DNA of 64,000 bases from Nitrospira sp. (lineage in GTDB: Bacteria; Nitrospirota; Nitrospiria; Nitrospirales; Nitrospiraceae): positions 16,753-80,752 of the forward strand of contig SPAW01000009.1 in the NCBI GenBank assembly GCA_005239465.1. Reading direction: 5' to 3'. This document shows, one piece after another, positions 44,910 through 55,275 of this stretch. The notes under the pieces are model-generated. The model did not search any database and was not told the DNA's origin. It worked only from the letters and a program-made list of their open reading frames with translations. Within the stretch, counting starts at the first letter, position 1. Each line of letters starts with the position of its first letter. The position numbers were made by a program, and so were the translations under genes.

Positions 44910-45188
44910 ATGCCTGTGATTCACAAATCGACGATTCGACGAGCCCGCCAAGCCGATCGCCGCCATGAGCGGAATCGCGCCACCATGAACACCGTGAAAA
45001 CGCTCGTGAAGAAAGTCCAGACGGCCGTGGCCGACAAGAAAGTGGACGACGCCAAGACTTTCTTGCGCGAAGCTGCGACTGCGATCGGGAAAGCCGTGTC
45101 CAAAGGCGCCGTGAAGCGCAACACCGCATCCCGCCGTATTTCTCGCCTGACGCTGCGCGTCAACGCCCTGTCCGGTTCCCTCTCGTAA
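44910..45188 (+). CDS. rpsT: 30S ribosomal protein S20
   Basis: 92 aa, Lys/Arg-rich helical protein of 16S rRNA 5' domain: KSTIRRARQADRRHERNRA, VKTLVKKV and GAVKRNTASRRISRL. Start at ATG 44910 after GGGAGGAATGT. Its end overlaps the convergent holA end by 29 bases. Confidence 0.95.
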   Translation: MPVIHKSTIRRARQADRRHERNRATMNTVKTLVKKVQTAVADKKVDDAKTFLREAATAIGKAVSKGAVKRNTASRRISRLTLRVNALSGSLS

Positions 45189-46269
45189 TCGTTCGCACAT
45201 TCGACACGACGCGCGCCGGGACCCGCCCAGCTGGGACAGGGGGTCGGCGCAGTGACTCGGTCGCCGTACTTTTTACATACTCGCAGAGACGCAACAGCAC
45301 GCCCTCCAGCACCATCTTGGGACGGCCGCTGCTGCCGCCCTTGAGTTTCCCATCGGCATCAAGAAACAGATGCAGCGCCGCCTGGAGATGCTCATCTGAA
45401 AATCGTCCCGTGAAGGACCGGACTTTCATCGGATCCATCTGCAATGTTCTGGCAGCCTCCCCTTCGCGACCGCCGTTGGCCAGCAACTCTTTGACTTTCC
45501 ATAGACGTCGATACTGCCAGGCGAGCGAGCCCAGAATACGGAGCGGGGCTTCGCCTGCTTCAAGATTGCGCGCCAGGATAGAGAGGACTCGCCCACGATT
45601 CCCTGCTGCAATCGCGAGCGTCAGATCGAACACCGATGCACCGGGCTCCATGCCTCGGAGCACAAGCACATCGGCGGCGGTCACAGTGCGACCGGACGGC
45701 ACGTAGGACGCCAGTTTCTCCAATTCTCGCCGCACTCCATAGAGCGATCCCCCACTGACTTCTTTCAGCAATTGGTTGGCATGTTCCTCCAGCCGAATCC
45801 CCACCCGTTCGGCATCGCGCGCGACCCAGGGGGTCAGCTGCGCGTCGCGTAGAGGCAAGCAGTCGATCGTGATGGCCGTTCGAGCCAACGCCTGGGAAAA
45901 TTTCAACCGGCCATCCAGTTTCGGACTCACAAACACCAGCGTGGTCGTCTCCACCGGATCTTTCAGATAGTCGAGCAAGGTTTCACTTTCTTTGGCTGAA
46001 AGCTTCTCCGCCGTCTTCACGACCACCAGCCGGCGTTCTGCGAACACCGGCATTTCAGACGCGCAATTCCGGATGTCGGCCCCGCTGGCTTCATCCCCAT
46101 AGAAAAGATCGTAATTGAACTCGCCACCGTCACCGAGGACCGCGGCTTTGAGCGCAGCCAGCGCACTATCCCTGAGTAGATCTTCTTCGCCGACAATGAG
46201 GTACAGAGGCCCCGGCGCCTGCTGTTTCAGCGCCGACTCGAGTTGGAGCGAATTCAATGCCGATGCCAT
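45160..46269 (-). CDS. holA: DNA polymerase III subunit delta
   Basis: 369 aa clamp-loader subunit opening the sliding clamp. Start ATG at 46269. N-terminal AAA-like fold (GPLYLIVGEEDLLRDSALAALK) and C-terminal helical domain are recognisable; the E. coli protein is similar in length (343). Convergent with rpsT, overlapping 29 bases. 18 bases downstream of lptE, probably one operon leuS-lptE-holA. Confidence 0.92.
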   Translation of the reverse strand: MASALNSLQLESALKQQAPGPLYLIVGEEDLLRDSALAALKAAVLGDGGEFNYDLFYGDEASGADIRNCASEMPVFAERRLVVVKTAEKLSAKESETLLDYLKDPVETTTLVFVSPKLDGRLKFSQALARTAITIDCLPLRDAQLTPWVARDAERVGIRLEEHANQLLKEVSGGSLYGVRRELEKLASYVPSGRTVTAADVLVLRGMEPGASVFDLTLAIAAGNRGRVLSILARNLEAGEAPLRILGSLAWQYRRLWKVKELLANGGREGEAARTLQMDPMKVRSFTGRFSDEHLQAALHLFLDADGKLKGGSSGRPKMVLEGVLLRLCEYVKSTATESLRRPPVPAGRVPARVVSNVRTITRGNRTGR

Positions 46270-46287
46270 AAAGGGAGTCCGTGAATA

Positions 46288-46944
46288 TTATTGGGCAGCC
46301 GGAGCCGTCACCGCCGGAGCAGCCGTTTGCTTAGTCAGCCCACCCGATTCGACATGCAACAGAAAGCGTGCCGCTAGGTCCGCGGCCACGAAGCGGCCTG
46401 CCTGCTCCAGCGCGCGATTCTGCAGGGCGCGATTGAACTGGAGGTCGGTAGTTATATAAAACTCGGATGCGCCTTTAGCCGTTTGCGTCCACACCAATTT
46501 CTTCGTCCTCGTCTCTTCGACTTTGACCAGGACCACGACATCGGTCCGACTTTCCAGGGTCGTCGTCTGGCTGAAACTGAGTGTCGGCACGCTCACCGAA
46601 AGGATCTGTCCGGTCAGCACGAGATCCGCCGCTTCGGAATCCGGCACCACCTGCGCGCCGCTGCCCGAGGAGAATTCATGGCGTAGATAGTTGGTGTACC
46701 GCGTTTCCAGATTCGGCTCGAAGCTCTTGTTCTCGAGCGTCCGGATCACGAGGCGCGGTTGCGGGTCTTTCGACGCCGTGGCCGTGGCCCCACCGATGGT
46801 CGGGCCGGCCCCCTCCACGCGAAACTGATAACCGCAAGCGCTGAGCGACAGGCTCAGCGCCAAGTACAAAGTACTAAGGCCAAAGTAAAAAGTTCCGGAG
46901 CATCCATTTCTACCTTTTGCCTTTAAACTTTTTACTCGTCGCAT
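46288..46944 (-). CDS. lptE: LPS-assembly lipoprotein LptE
   Basis: 218 aa. Signal peptide ends with lipobox SLSACGYQF. The core has VIRTLENKSFEPNLETRYTNYLRHEF, the usual LptE/RlpB core. With LptD it forms the outer-membrane LPS exporter. Only 3 bases from the leuS stop. C-terminal Ala/Pro-rich tail is unusual. Confidence 0.88.
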   Translation of the reverse strand: MRRVKSLKAKGRNGCSGTFYFGLSTLYLALSLSLSACGYQFRVEGAGPTIGGATATASKDPQPRLVIRTLENKSFEPNLETRYTNYLRHEFSSGSGAQVVPDSEAADLVLTGQILSVSVPTLSFSQTTTLESRTDVVVLVKVEETRTKKLVWTQTAKGASEFYITTDLQFNRALQNRALEQAGRFVAADLAARFLLHVESGGLTKQTAAPAVTAPAAQ

Positions 46945-46947
46945 TGG

Positions 46948-49467
46948 CTATACTACAAAATTGATCAACTTCTTTTCGACGTAGATCACCTTCTTGGGCT
47001 CTTTCCCTTGCAGCCACTCGGCGATCTGTTCGCGGGAAAGGCGCTCGACAAGATCGCGCGTTGCCTCGTGCTCGACCTCGATCTTGCTCCGCAGTTTCCC
47101 ATTCACCTGAACGGGAATCGTCATTCGTTCGCTCACCGTGAGCGCCGGATCGAAGATGGGCCAGGGCTGCTGCGAGACGCTCGGCCTCCGCCCAAGAATG
47201 GCCCAGAGTTCTTCGGCCAGATGGGGCGCAAACGGGGCAAGGAGCAGCACAAACGGTTCGATCAAGGCCCGGGCACGTTGCTCGGCCTTCGTCATCTCGT
47301 TGGTGAAAACCATCATCTGCGAGATTGCCGTGTTGAAGCGGTGAACTTCCACGTCTTCCGTCACCTTCTTGATCGTCTGATGGAGCAGGCGTTGATGGTC
47401 GAGGCTCGGCGTCGCTGAGACCACGGCGCTCGATAACCGGCCTTCTTCATTCACCATGAGTCGCCACACCCGCTCGAGGAAACGCGTAATGCCTTCGACA
47501 CCTCTGGTACTCCACGGCTTCATCGCTTCGAGCGGTCCCATGAACATTTCATAGAGACGCACCGCATCCGCGCCGAACTGATCCATCATCTCATCGGGAT
47601 TCACCACGTTGCCGCGCGATTTGGACATTTTCTGATTATCTTCTCCCAGCACAATCCCTTGGTGCACCAATTTCCTGAACGGCTCTGCGGTGCTCACCAC
47701 GCCGATGTCGAAGAGGACCTTGTGCCAGAATCGAGCATAGAGCAGATGCAGCACGGCATGTTCGCTGCCGCCGATGTAGAGATCCACCGGCATCCAATAG
47801 CGTTCCTTCGCAGGATCGACGAGTTGCTTTGAGTTCTTAGGATCGATGAATCTCAGGTAGTACCAACAGGACCCGGCCCACTGCGGCATGGTGTTCGTTT
47901 CGCGTTCTGCGGATGCTCCGCATTTGGGACAACTTGTCTCTCTCCAAAGGGAACCATCCGTTTTTCGAACACGAGCAAGAGGTGCCTCAAACACCTTCAT
48001 TACATCAATAGTGCCTGTTGTACCGCGATAACCCGAGTCCGTTTGCTGCGGTACATCTATGTCCGGCTTGAAATCTTTCGTCTCTGGCAACACTAGAGGC
48101 AATGCTGATTCTGATAAAGGTACAGGTTTATCGCATTCTGGACAATGGACTATCGGAAACGGCTCACCCCAGTAGCGTTGGCGGGCGAAGAGCCAATCGC
48201 GGAGCTTGTAGTTGACCGCTTTGGTTCCCTTCCTCTGTTTGGCAAGCCACTCGGTTATTTTTGGAATCGCCTCGGAAGGTTTGAGTCCATTGATGGAAAA
48301 TGCGCCATCGGCCGTCGCCGAGTTGACGACGGTCCCTCGCTCCGTGTCGGTAAACGCGGCCTCGTCGACCTTCCCCCCGGTAATCACCTCACGAATGGGC
48401 AGCTGATAGTGACGCGCAAAAGCCCAGTCCCGCTCGTCATGCGCCGGCACAGCCATGATCGCACCGGTGCCATAACTCATCAACACATAGTCGGCGATCC
48501 AGATCGGCAGCCGCTCACCATTAACGGGATTGACGGCGTAGCCGCCGGTGAAGGCACCGGTCTTTTCCTTTTCCAATTCTTGTCGCTGCAGATCGCTCTT
48601 TCTGGCCGTGGCGTCCCGATAGACCGAGACAGCGGTCTTCTGCCCTATTGTGGTCACCACATCGACCAGCGGGTGCTCCGGAGCCAGCACCATATAGGTG
48701 GCACCGAAGAGCGTGTCCGGCCTTGTAGTGAAAACTCTGATCGTTCCCTTCTGGTTAACCAGCGCGAATTCCACTTCCGCCCCAATAGATTGCCCAATCC
48801 AATTCTTCTGCATCTCGAGCGTGCTCGCGGGCCATTCAACAAGCTTCAGATCTTCGAGCAGGCGATCGGCATAGGCCGTAATCTTCAGTACCCACTGCCG
48901 CATCGGCTTGCGGACCACATCGAACCCGCCCAACTCGCTCTTGCCGTCGACAATTTCTTCATTGGCTAGAACGGTCCCGAGCGCCGGGCACCAGTTCACC
49001 GGCACCTCGGCCACATAGGCCAGCCCCCGCTCGAAGAGCTTTAGGAAGATCCACTGCGTCCAGCGATAGTAGTCGGGATCGGTGGTGCTGAATTCCCGAT
49101 CCCAGTCGTAGGACAACCCGACCCGCTTCATTTGACGTTTGAAGGTGGCAATGTTTTGGGCCGTCGTGATTGCGGGATGAATGCCCGTCTTTACCGCATA
49201 CTGCTCGGCCGGCAAGCCGAAGGCGTCCCACCCCATCGGATGCAAGACGTTGAACCCGCGCATACGCTTGTAGCGAGAGACGATGTCTGTCGCCGTGTAC
49301 CCTTCGAGGTGACCGACGTGGAGCCCGGAGCCGGATGGATAGGGAAACATGTCGAGGCAATAGAACTTTGGCTTCGAGGAGTCGTCCACTGCCCGGAATG
49401 GGCGATGCACTTCCCAGTAGGCCTGCCATTTCGCCTCGATGGCGTGATGATCGTATCCTTTGCTCAT
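46948..49467 (-). CDS. leuS: Leucyl-tRNA synthetase
   Basis: 839 aa from the ATG at 49467 ([15 protein letters not shown]). Class I signatures: [14 protein letters not shown] (HIGH equivalent) and KMSKSRGN. The editing domain ([13 protein letters not shown]) and anticodon part are present. Intact. First gene of the leuS-lptE-holA operon. Confidence 0.96.
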   Translation of the reverse strand: MSKGYDHHAIEAKWQAYWEVHRPFRAVDDSSKPKFYCLDMFPYPSGSGLHVGHLEGYTATDIVSRYKRMRGFNVLHPMGWDAFGLPAEQYAVKTGIHPAITTAQNIATFKRQMKRVGLSYDWDREFSTTDPDYYRWTQWIFLKLFERGLAYVAEVPVNWCPALGTVLANEEIVDGKSELGGFDVVRKPMRQWVLKITAYADRLLEDLKLVEWPASTLEMQKNWIGQSIGAEVEFALVNQKGTIRVFTTRPDTLFGATYMVLAPEHPLVDVVTTIGQKTAVSVYRDATARKSDLQRQELEKEKTGAFTGGYAVNPVNGERLPIWIADYVLMSYGTGAIMAVPAHDERDWAFARHYQLPIREVITGGKVDEAAFTDTERGTVVNSATADGAFSINGLKPSEAIPKITEWLAKQRKGTKAVNYKLRDWLFARQRYWGEPFPIVHCPECDKPVPLSESALPLVLPETKDFKPDIDVPQQTDSGYRGTTGTIDVMKVFEAPLARVRKTDGSLWRETSCPKCGASAERETNTMPQWAGSCWYYLRFIDPKNSKQLVDPAKERYWMPVDLYIGGSEHAVLHLLYARFWHKVLFDIGVVSTAEPFRKLVHQGIVLGEDNQKMSKSRGNVVNPDEMMDQFGADAVRLYEMFMGPLEAMKPWSTRGVEGITRFLERVWRLMVNEEGRLSSAVVSATPSLDHQRLLHQTIKKVTEDVEVHRFNTAISQMMVFTNEMTKAEQRARALIEPFVLLLAPFAPHLAEELWAILGRRPSVSQQPWPIFDPALTVSERMTIPVQVNGKLRSKIEVEHEATRDLVERLSREQIAEWLQGKEPKKVIYVEKKLINFVV

Positions 49468-49570
49468 AAATGTCGGCTTCAAAAAGCGGGAGGACTCTAA
49501 CACAGCCCCCTCGGGGTCACAAGATTCCGTGGCTCTGCTCTGCGAGGTCTTTGCTATACTACGCGCTGCG

Positions 49571-50191
49571 ATGGGTCTCTACAGTCATCATATCTTTCCC
49601 CGTCTGATGGAATGGGTCATGGCGGGAGAAGAATTCCGTCGCTTGCGTACAGGATTGCTCGCGCATGTCCATGGTGAAGTGCTGGAACTGGGAATAGGAA
49701 CCGGGCTGAACCTGCCGCACTATCCCAAAACCGTCACCTGGCTCCATGCCGTCGATCCTGCCGAACTTCTTCCAAAAACCGTCACGGAGCGCAGCGCCCG
49801 TCAGTCATTTCCCATTCGCATTCAACGTATCACCGCCGAGTCGTTGCCCCATGCCGACCGGTCTTTCGATTGCGTCGTGAGCACCTGGACCCTCTGCACG
49901 ATTCCCGATCCGGTAAAAGCGCTGAGAGAAGTCAGACGGGTTCTCAAACCGGTAGGGACCTTCTTGTTTCTGGAACATGGCCGAAGCGATGATCAGACGA
50001 TCGCAATCTGGCAGGACCGGCTGAATCCCATTCAGAACATCATCGGCTGTGGGTGTAACTTGAACCGACGGATCGATCAACTGATCGCTGAGTCCGGCTT
50101 GAAGATCATGATCCTCGATCGATTCCAGATGAAGAGCGTGCCCAGAATTGGAGGCGAGATGTACCGAGGTACGGCAACCAGACCGGATTAG
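49571..50191 (+). CDS. Class I SAM-dependent methyltransferase
   Basis: 206 aa from ATG 49571. Motif [19 protein letters not shown], motif [10 protein letters not shown], motif [18 protein letters not shown], then [14 protein letters not shown]. Resembles METTL7 or small-molecule/phospholipid methyltransferases; substrate unknown. Divergent from leuS with a short promoter gap holding TATACT. Confidence 0.85.
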   Translation: MGLYSHHIFPRLMEWVMAGEEFRRLRTGLLAHVHGEVLELGIGTGLNLPHYPKTVTWLHAVDPAELLPKTVTERSARQSFPIRIQRITAESLPHADRSFDCVVSTWTLCTIPDPVKALREVRRVLKPVGTFLFLEHGRSDDQTIAIWQDRLNPIQNIIGCGCNLNRRIDQLIAESGLKIMILDRFQMKSVPRIGGEMYRGTATRPD

Positions 50192-50865
50192 CTCGTAAGC
50201 CCACCGTTCAGGAGTGGAGCAAAACTGGTGACGGAAACGAACTGAGCGAGCGGAGCAGGAGGCAACTGAGAACTCGATTTTGCGCTATGGATGAGATGGG
50301 CCACCCCGAATCGTTTCGCAGCAATCAGACATCCCTCATCGTCATCCATATAGAGAGACCGCGCCGGATCGAATCCCAGTAAGCGCTGACAATTCGGCCA
50401 ATACTCCGGCCGCATCTTGAGATAGCCAACCTCGAATGCATCGAGAATGCGATCCACGCGTCGATCGAGGCCGGTCTTGGCAGCTTTCACCGACACGCCT
50501 GCTTCATGCGCGTTCGTGACAATCGTCACGCGCTTCCCGAGCTGCCGAAGGTATCGTAAGAATTCCTCAGCGCCGGGCAAGAAGCAGATCATGTGATCTA
50601 ATTCCTTGTGCATCGCCACAACATCGATGTCCACACGCTTGGTCCAATAATGAAGGTCTGTCCAGGCCAACTCGCCTTCAACCGACCGGTACATCGTCAT
50701 TAAGCGATCGCGAGCCTCCTCAAACGGCAGGCCGTGGAGCGTCGCATATCGGCGTGGCAGTTCTTCTTCGAAAAAGAAGTTGTCGAAATGCCGGTCGAGC
50801 AACGTGCCGTCCATATCGAGCAGCACGTCGTCGATGTCATTCCAATTTACAGATAGCGGCGTCAT
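50188..50865 (-). CDS. HAD-family hydrolase (YrfG/GMP-IMP nucleotidase type)
   Basis: 225 aa from the ATG at 50865. HAD motif I DVLLDMDGTLLD, motif II IVTNAH, motif III/IV K...EYW and MDDDEGCLIAAKRFG. Known: YrfG-like proteins dephosphorylate GMP and IMP; exact substrate here inferred. Its stop overlaps the methyltransferase end by 4 bases (convergent). Confidence 0.85.
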   Translation of the reverse strand: MTPLSVNWNDIDDVLLDMDGTLLDRHFDNFFFEEELPRRYATLHGLPFEEARDRLMTMYRSVEGELAWTDLHYWTKRVDIDVVAMHKELDHMICFLPGAEEFLRYLRQLGKRVTIVTNAHEAGVSVKAAKTGLDRRVDRILDAFEVGYLKMRPEYWPNCQRLLGFDPARSLYMDDDEGCLIAAKRFGVAHLIHSAKSSSQLPPAPLAQFVSVTSFAPLLNGGLTS

Positions 50866-50932
50866 GTGATTGGAGTGTACCTGATGCTGGTTGTGTTTGC
50901 CAAAATTCTTGTGATACGGTCCGCCCCTACCG

Positions 50933-52309
50933 ATGAAACAGAAACGTGACTCAGAGACAACCGCAAATGCGCTCCCCTTTACATCTGACGCCCCGATGCC
51001 GCTCGTCGCCATCATCGGCCGACCGAACGTGGGGAAGTCCACGCTGTTCAACAAAATCCTGGGCACCAAGACCGCCATCGTCGATGACGTCCCCGGCGTG
51101 ACCCGCGATCGGAACTATGCGGATGCGACCTATCGGGAACGCAAGTTTCGACTGGTCGATACGGGGGGACTCGATCTTTCCGCGTCGGACGGCATATTGG
51201 CGTTGATTCGCCGCCAGTCCGAGATTGCCATTGCTGAAGCCGATATCCTGATTTTCCTGCTGGATGGACGTTCGGGGTTGACGCCGCCGGACCATGCGGT
51301 GGTGCGTCTGCTGCGCGGCGTGACCAAGCCGGTATTTTTTGCCGTCAACAAGATCGATACGCCGAAAGCCGATCCCCTCATAGCCGATTTTTATCAGCTG
51401 GGGAAAGACGAGCTCTATCCTGTCTCCGCTGAGCATGGCATCGGCGTCGCCGAGCTGCTTGACGCTATCTATCCGCTACTCCCGGCAACCGACGGAGCCG
51501 GCGAGCTGCTGCAGCTGCCACGCATTGCCGTGGTGGGCCGCCCGAATGTCGGCAAATCCACACTGGTGAACGCCTTCTTGGGCGAAGAGCGGGTCGTCGT
51601 CAGCGATATCCCCGGCACTACACGCGATCCCATTGACTCTCTCGTGACACACGAGGGCAAACGCTATGTGTTTACCGATACGGCGGGCATCAGGCGGCGC
51701 GGGAAGATCGACCATGGGATTGAGGGCTATAGCGTGATGCGCTCGCTCCGCGCCATCGGCCGATCCGACGTGGCCGTCCTCTTATTGGACGGAGTCGAGG
51801 GGGTCACGGAACAGGACACAAAAATCGCGGGTGCGATTCTCAAACAGGGCCGTGCCTGCATCCTGCTAGTCAACAAGTGGGACTTGCGCGCGGGAGATGC
51901 TGAGGCCCGGAAAGAGTATGAACTTGAACTGCGCCGCCGCTTTCCCTTTCTGACATGGGCCCCGGTGTTCTATGGCTCGGCGCTGAAACCGGACTCCCTC
52001 CGTAAGTTGTTCCCACGGATCGACGATGTGTATACGATGTTTACCAAACGGATTCCCACTGGGACGTTGAATACCTGGTTACAGGACATTCTGGTCACGC
52101 ATCCCTTACCGGTCCGTACAGGCAAACCTTCGAAAGTGACCAAATCCGTCTTTATCACCCAAGTCGCCACGAAGCCGCCGGTCTTTGCGTTGTTCGTGGG
52201 CCATCCGCAAGACATCACGCCGTCGTATCTGCGGTATCTTGAGAATCAGCTGCGCGATTCGTACGGATTTGCCGGCACCCCTCTCCGTCTGCTCGTGAGA
52301 AAAAAGTAA
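50933..52309 (+). CDS. der: Ribosome-assembly GTPase Der
   Basis: 458 aa. Two GTPase domains with P-loops GRPNVGKSTLF and GRPNVGKSTLV, G3 DTGGL and DTAGI, G4 NKID and NKWD, then a C-terminal KH-like domain. Known: Der matures 50S subunits. ATG at 50933; ATG 50996 just before the first P-loop strand is a shorter option. Intact. Confidence 0.95.
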   Translation: MKQKRDSETTANALPFTSDAPMPLVAIIGRPNVGKSTLFNKILGTKTAIVDDVPGVTRDRNYADATYRERKFRLVDTGGLDLSASDGILALIRRQSEIAIAEADILIFLLDGRSGLTPPDHAVVRLLRGVTKPVFFAVNKIDTPKADPLIADFYQLGKDELYPVSAEHGIGVAELLDAIYPLLPATDGAGELLQLPRIAVVGRPNVGKSTLVNAFLGEERVVVSDIPGTTRDPIDSLVTHEGKRYVFTDTAGIRRRGKIDHGIEGYSVMRSLRAIGRSDVAVLLLDGVEGVTEQDTKIAGAILKQGRACILLVNKWDLRAGDAEARKEYELELRRRFPFLTWAPVFYGSALKPDSLRKLFPRIDDVYTMFTKRIPTGTLNTWLQDILVTHPLPVRTGKPSKVTKSVFITQVATKPPVFALFVGHPQDITPSYLRYLENQLRDSYGFAGTPLRLLVRKK

Positions 52310-52343
52310 TCGATCCGGCTCGCGCAGCTCTCCGGGACTGTCT

Positions 52344-52361
52344 CCTCGTAAACTTACGAGG
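52344..52361. terminator. Hairpin after der
   Basis: CCTCGTAA, AC, TTACGAGG: 8-bp perfect stem with a 2-base loop, 35 bases after der. No T run; terminator or regulatory site. Confidence 0.4.
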
Positions 52362-52518
52362 CAAACCTGCTTTCAAGTTGACTCCCGTTCGCGCTCATGT
52401 TATTCGCATACTAACCGCCGTGCACTACCGAGCAGTCACGCGCACGCTCGCCGAACGAGACAAGAGACACCCAGCGTACAAGACACCACAACGCCCGATC
52501 GCAAAGGTCTCGGTGCTG

Positions 52519-53511
52519 ATGACACGATTATCGAGTGGCCTACGGTTGGTTCAAGCCCTTGCCTTCATCGGAATGGTCAGTGTCGCGGGCTCAATCACCA
52601 TGAGCTTTGCAGACGATCAGCCTCCGGCTTCGGCCAATCAGACGCCTGCTCAATCCGATGCGAGTGCCGACGTCGCCCTCGACGACGTGAACCCGTCCAT
52701 TATCCTCAAGGGATCGGTTTGGCGGACCAAGCCTGGGATCGTGTTCTTGAAAACCCCGATTGGAGTGCTGACGCTCAGCTCCAAAACCACGCTCAAAGAT
52801 ATTCGCGCGTCTCAAGACGTGTCCTTTTGGATCCACGAGGCCCATCTCGCCGTCGACATCCACAAACGAGCCGATGGCTCGCTGGTCCATCGCTATCTCA
52901 GCGGACCGTTCAAGCGCAGCAACGGCGATGAGAAGAAACTGCTGCGATGGACGCCGGAAGGCGAGAAGGCTTTTCACCTTGGCACCCATGAGCCGTCGCT
53001 CGCCGCTGTCCAGGACGGCGATGTGGTCACCGTGGAAGTCGATGAGGACGATACCGTCATTGGCGTACACAACCTGCAGTTCGATCTCCAGATTGGACAG
53101 ATTCCGGCCAATGGATCTGACGTGCATCTGTTGCTGAGCGGCACGGTGTCCAAACTCAAATCTAACTTTATTTTCTTTCGGACACCTGTCGGCGTCGTCA
53201 ACGTCAATGCTAAGATCGGCATCAAGAACGCGAAGGTCGGACAGACGATGACCCTCCACATGCATCGGCACTATGTCGTCGCGGATCTTTCTGCCCCCAA
53301 CGCAACGGCTCCGGCGCGCCGCTTCCTGACCGGCCCGCTCGAATTCGCTTCGCCGGATCACGCGAGCGTGAGACTCTGGACTCCCGACGGCGAACAGACC
53401 TATCCGACGGATCGGGGAAAAGCTGCGCTGGCCGGCGCGAAGGAAGGCAGCCCGATCACGGTGGAACTGAATGGACAAGGCAGCGTCGTCGAATTCCATC
53501 GGCCCAACTAG
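52519..53511 (+). CDS. Secreted protein with two homologous domains, unknown family
   Basis: About 330 aa from the ATG at 52519 (signal helix LRLVQALAFIGMVSVAGS; the frame extends to 52378 with TTG). The mature part has two related units: one starts GSVWRTKPGIVFLKTPIGVLTL and the second GTVSKLKSNFIFFRTPVGVVNV; both continue through HRYLSGPF or RRFLTGPL and RWTPEGE or LWTPDGE to VTVEVDE or ITVELNG. A tandem duplication of a beta-rich domain. Role unknown. Next to the ECF sigma/cupredoxin group. Confidence 0.75.
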   Translation: MTRLSSGLRLVQALAFIGMVSVAGSITMSFADDQPPASANQTPAQSDASADVALDDVNPSIILKGSVWRTKPGIVFLKTPIGVLTLSSKTTLKDIRASQDVSFWIHEAHLAVDIHKRADGSLVHRYLSGPFKRSNGDEKKLLRWTPEGEKAFHLGTHEPSLAAVQDGDVVTVEVDEDDTVIGVHNLQFDLQIGQIPANGSDVHLLLSGTVSKLKSNFIFFRTPVGVVNVNAKIGIKNAKVGQTMTLHMHRHYVVADLSAPNATAPARRFLTGPLEFASPDHASVRLWTPDGEQTYPTDRGKAALAGAKEGSPITVELNGQGSVVEFHRPN

Positions 53512-53575
53512 CCTCACGGTTTCTTGTCGCCTTTCTTGACTCTCTTTTCCATCCCTTCGTAGACTGCCGCAACCT

Positions 53576-54205
53576 ATGAGTCCTTCACCCCCGTCTCACA
53601 ACCCTCACGGCCATTCGTCCATGCCTGCACGGACACCGAAGAATTTTGATATGCTGTACCGAGATCACGTGGATCTGATGTATCGCTTCGCGAATCGACT
53701 CTGCGGCGAACCCGATGCCGCGCAGGATCTGGTGCAGGAGACGTTTTTGAATGCCTACCGGGGATTCAAGAAGTTTCGCGGCGATGCGCAGATTTCAACA
53801 TGGCTCTATACGATTGCCTCGCGGGCCTGCCTACGCATGCGGCGCAGACGAAAAGGAGCGCCGGAGCGCGAACTGTCGCTGGACGAGTTCATCCCCACGT
53901 CCGAGGGCGAGTTTCGTTTGCAGATCCCCGTGGATGGACTCAGTCCTGAAGAAGCCCTCCAGAATAAGGAACTGCGGCAGGCGCTCGATGCCGCCATCGA
54001 CAAGTTGCCCAAGAAGTACAAGATGGTGCTCGTCCTGCGCGACATGGAAGGGTTGGGCGCCAAAGAAGTCGGGATCATCATGGGCTTGAATGAACGAGCA
54101 GTAAAATCACGGCTCCACCGCGCACGTCTCTTTGTACGCCGTGAACTCAGTGCGCGAGGCATTACCGACGCTACTGACGCACACGACCACGAACGACTCA
54201 AGTAA
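53576..54205 (+). CDS. ECF RNA polymerase sigma factor
   Basis: 209 aa. Region 2 (LMYRFANRLCGEPDAAQDLVQETFLNAYRGF, TWLYTIASRACLRM) and region 4 (LPKKYKMVLVLRDMEGLGAKEVGIIMGL, AVKSRLHRARLF) are complete. The extra N-terminal 22 residues are Pro/His-rich. Followed after 16 bases by a zinc-finger anti-sigma candidate. Confidence 0.92.
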   Translation: MSPSPPSHNPHGHSSMPARTPKNFDMLYRDHVDLMYRFANRLCGEPDAAQDLVQETFLNAYRGFKKFRGDAQISTWLYTIASRACLRMRRRRKGAPERELSLDEFIPTSEGEFRLQIPVDGLSPEEALQNKELRQALDAAIDKLPKKYKMVLVLRDMEGLGAKEVGIIMGLNERAVKSRLHRARLFVRRELSARGITDATDAHDHERLK

Positions 54206-54221
54206 CGAAGGGAGAACCACC

Positions 54222-54521
54222 ATGGCGAAGCGTGGCGCCCCACGACGAGGAAAGCGTCCTGCAACCAAGCCCCCTCAACATGGGAAGGGGCGGTGCCTCC
54301 ATATTCTTCGCGAACTGTCCGCTTATATCGACGATGAGCTTTCAGGAGACATTTGCCAAGAGATTCGCCGGCACCTGGGCGCCTGCCCGAACTGTGAAGA
54401 TTTCGTGGCCTCCCTGCGCCAGACCGTGTCCCTGTGCCGCCACAGCCCAGCCCCAGCCTTGTCGTCGGCTGACCGAGCCTTCATGCGCGAGAAGATTCTT
54501 CAAACCGCCCGGGCTCGGTGA
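54222..54521 (+). CDS. Zinc-finger (zf-HC2) anti-sigma-like protein
   Basis: 99 aa from ATG 54222. Basic N-terminus (1-25). Core LRELSAYIDDELSGDICQEIRRHLGACPNC carries the HxxxCxxC Zn signature of ZAS/anti-sigma proteins. No transmembrane helix, so soluble and possibly redox responsive (inference). End overlaps a GTG of the cupredoxin gene (GTGA). Confidence 0.85.
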   Translation: MAKRGAPRRGKRPATKPPQHGKGRCLHILRELSAYIDDELSGDICQEIRRHLGACPNCEDFVASLRQTVSLCRHSPAPALSSADRAFMREKILQTARAR

Positions 54522-54994
54522 CCACCCACGAATCCTTTTGCTCGTCCGTGCCTCACATCGAACCAGGAGGCCGGATGCCCATTTGGGTCAGAGTCAACGC
54601 GTTATGTCTGCTCCTCTTCGTCTCATGTGGATTGACCACGTTTATGGCGCTGGGGGCAGATCTGACCTCGGAGGAAACGATTACGGTAGTCATTGAGGCG
54701 CGGCAGTTCAAGCCTGATCGCACGGTTCTTCATCAAGGACAGAAGACGACGCTTGTGTTCAAGAACCAGGATTCGGATCTCCACGCGGTGGTGCCGTTCG
54801 GACTCTTCGCGGGAATAAGTCTCAATATATCTGGAAACGGCGCTCTTGAATTTGGAGGGGAAGGATTCAAGCGAGTCATCATTCCTCCAGACGGCACCGC
54901 AGAGTTTCATTTCACGCCGACCGAGCCCGGCGAGTACCGCTACCTCTGCGACATGCCCGGGCATGAGATGAAGGCCGTAATTGTGGTGGAGTGA
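54518..54994 (+). CDS. Cupredoxin-domain protein
   Basis: 158 aa from GTG 54518, or about 139 aa from ATG 54575 (MPIWVRVNALCLLLFV). Signal-like hydrophobic helix then a cupredoxin fold. Copper ligands: His in SDLHAVVP, and CDMPGHEM gives Cys, His, Met. Likely periplasmic electron carrier or Cu-binding subunit. Coupled to the sigma/anti-sigma pair; possible target or sensor. Confidence 0.85.
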   Translation: MTTHESFCSSVPHIEPGGRMPIWVRVNALCLLLFVSCGLTTFMALGADLTSEETITVVIEARQFKPDRTVLHQGQKTTLVFKNQDSDLHAVVPFGLFAGISLNISGNGALEFGGEGFKRVIIPPDGTAEFHFTPTEPGEYRYLCDMPGHEMKAVIVVE

Positions 54995-55058
54995 GCATCC
55001 GATGCGGGTCATCCCGCTCGGCGTCCGGGGCATCTTCGCGTGACGAGCGCGAACGGCG

Positions 55059-55172
55059 ATGCCGGCTTGGAAGGACGAACTCTCCGACGAAGACCAGCGG
55101 GAGGTGCTCCGGTACATCCGCTCACTCGTTCAGTTCCATTACCCTCTGACGCCTCCCTCTCCCAACCCCTGA
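55059..55172 (+). pseudogene. C-terminal remnant of a c-type cytochrome
   Basis: Frame MPAWKDELSDEDQREVLRYI then RSLVQFHYPLTP resembles the last helix of class I cytochrome c (axial Met in MPAW). A TGA precedes it in frame and no CxxCH exists nearby, so the haem-binding half is gone. A cupredoxin plus cytochrome c pair may once have existed. Confidence 0.55.
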
Positions 55173-55275
55173 CGGTCAGAATTCCGCATTCCTGGTTCCT
55201 TTCAGATCCGTCGAACGCCATGTTAGAGTAACAAGCTTTTTGTCCTTGAGGCTTCTTACAGAGCAGGTAACTATT

